From Acanthosepion lycidas (taxonomy: Eukaryota > Mollusca > Cephalopoda > Sepiida > Sepiidae): 64,000 nucleotides of DNA. Position numbers and translations under genes: made by a program. Position 1 is the stretch's first letter, and each line of letters starts with the position of its first letter. The stretch lies in the NCBI GenBank assembly GCA_963932145.1, contig CAWVQA010000073.1:62001-126000 (forward strand), given 5' to 3'. The notes below the pieces were generated by a model. It was not told the DNA's origin. It worked only from the letters and a program-made list of their open reading frames with translations, and made no database searches. Positions 63,431 through 64,000 of this stretch are shown here, in pieces.

Positions 63431-64000
63431 GAAAAACAATGAAATTATTGAAAATCGATATGAAATCAATCAAAACTTATTGATTTTAACTAGTTTCAGA
63501 AGTTTTGACAAAGTTATATTTAAGATTTTATGTTTTACACAACTTTTAATTACATAGCGATTTACATGCAAAATCTAGCTTTTTTCACTACTTTTTAACG
63601 CTAGTTTGTAAATATCAATAACTGTTTGAAAACATTAGAAAAACAATGAAATTATTGAAAATCGATGTGAAATCAATCAAAACTTATTGATTTTAACTAG
63701 TTTCAGAAGTTTTCACAAAGATTTATTTAAGATTTTATGTTTTACACAACTTTTAATTACATAGCGATTTACATGCAAAATCTAGCTTTTTTCACTACTT
63801 TTTAACGCTAGTTTGTAAATATCAATAACTGTTTGAAAACATTAGAAAAACAATGAAATTATTGAAAATCGATGTGAAATCAATCAAAACTTATTGATTT
63901 TAACTAGTTTCAGAAGTTTTCACAAAGTTTTATTTAAGATTTTATGTTTTACACAACTTTTAATTACATAGCGATTTACATGCAAAATCTAGCTTTTTTC
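63431..64000. repeat. Right edge, two monomers and a 156 bp partial
   Basis: Monomer starts: 63431, 63638, 63845 (cut by the window end). The first is type A with CTTATTG and TTAAC; the second has CACAAAGATTTAT; the third is type B. This resembles monomers 2-4 of the 8-mer but without its leading ACACAGC unit and without CTTGTTG, so the 8-mer register breaks at 63,431. The array continues beyond the window. Confidence 0.85.

Larger units (their letters stand above)
1..64000. repeat. Satellite array, 207/208 bp monomer, at least 64 kb
   Basis: Every base belongs to head-to-tail copies of one AT-rich monomer (about 47 G/C in 207 bp). Boundaries set at GAAAAACAATG give 308 complete units and one partial. 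Nearly all are 207 or 208 bp; exceptions are 205/206 bp units (a 2 bp deletion giving AAAACATTG), 206 bp units (a 1 bp loss giving TTTAAATTTTATG) and one 200 bp unit. By eye, neighbouring monomers differ at a few up to about a dozen positions, while equivalent monomers in HOR copies are often identical. No unit is inverted and no foreign sequence interrupts the array. All six frames are closed by stops within each monomer. Such long homogeneous arrays are known from centromeric and heterochromatic satellites of eukaryotes; a centromeric role here is inference only. Both ends run out of the window. Confidence 0.98.

Noticed and set aside
1-64000. Short open reading frames in each monomer, including an ATG at position 10 (MKLLKIDMKSIKTY then stop) and reverse-strand frames of roughly 35-57 codons
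   Set aside because: Every frame meets a stop in nearly every monomer. The longer reverse frames appear only where AATCTAGC is changed to AATCAAGC or similar. There is no ribosome-site or codon pattern, and they repeat simply because the DNA repeats.
1-64000. CRISPR array
   Set aside because: There are no short repeats separated by unique spacers; the entire 207 bp unit repeats, and no cas genes are present.
1-64000. CENP-B box (TTCG....A..CGGG core)
   Set aside because: No monomer contains CGGG, and CpG occurs only in TCGAT, GCGAT or GCCAT-type and AACGC contexts. If this is a centromere it does not use a canonical CENP-B box.
1-64000. Telomere-type repeat or G-quadruplex array
   Set aside because: There are no short G-rich tandem units; no run of three G was seen in the monomers.
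1-64000. LTR element, LINE, SINE or DNA transposon insertion
   Set aside because: Every stretch can be assigned to a monomer in register; there is no target-site duplication, terminal repeat or non-satellite segment.
1-64000. Promoters or Pol III terminators from TATATTTA and T6 runs
   Set aside because: Such strings are expected by chance in 23% GC sequence and occur in every monomer; nothing else supports transcription signals.
1-64000. Plasmid iterons or a bacterial replication origin
   Set aside because: The unit is far longer than iterons, the array exceeds 64 kb and no replication gene is present.

Overview
The whole 64,000 bp window is one uninterrupted tandem satellite DNA array. 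It holds 308 complete monomers plus a 156 bp partial one (start 63,845), all in the same orientation. I found no gene, RNA gene, transposon or unique spacer. The monomer is 207 bp, or 208 bp when a C is inserted near monomer position 167, and about 23% GC. The array runs off both window edges. This points to a eukaryote, most likely a centromeric, pericentromeric or other heterochromatic block in a long-read assembly. The species and chromosome position cannot be read from the sequence, and I do not recognise the monomer as a named satellite family. I use a phase in which monomers start with GAAAAACAATG; window base 1 is then monomer base 1.

Monomers differ by diagnostic substitutions and small indels. 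Two broad types recur. Type A has GATATG near position 30 and GACAAAGTTATATTT near 77-91. Type B has GATGTG and CACAAAGTTTTATTT. The tail is TTAAC (207 bp) or TTCAAC (208 bp), and a third tail has GCTGTTTTGACT instead of GCTTTTTTCACT. Private markers on top of these allowed every monomer to be placed and higher-order repeats (HORs) to be traced by eye.

Layout: 1-9,941 is a left domain with a 12-monomer duplication followed by units of 8, 6, 5 and 4 monomers. 9,942-14,907 is a tandem pair of 12-mers, and 14,908-17,398 a tandem pair of 6-mers. 19,057-47,466 is a family of 21-monomer HORs (about 4.36 kb) with 19-, 20-, 24- and 25-mer derivatives, each starting at a highly diverged anchor monomer pair. 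47,467-50,785 is a mixed block. 50,786-54,302 is a displaced copy of the left domain, about 49.7 kb from its counterpart. 54,303-64,000 is a right domain with 13-mer, 10-mer and two 8-mer HORs.

The history is one of repeated in-register unequal exchange or amplification. Many junctions fall inside monomers and leave hybrid monomers, and local 2-, 3-, 4- and 6-monomer gains and losses are nested within larger units. Within each monomer there are phased A/T tracts at about 10 bp, an 8 bp dyad with an 8 nt loop, and a second longer-looped dyad. Any function (centromere, curved-DNA packaging, protein binding) is inference. All monomer calls and comparisons were made by eye.
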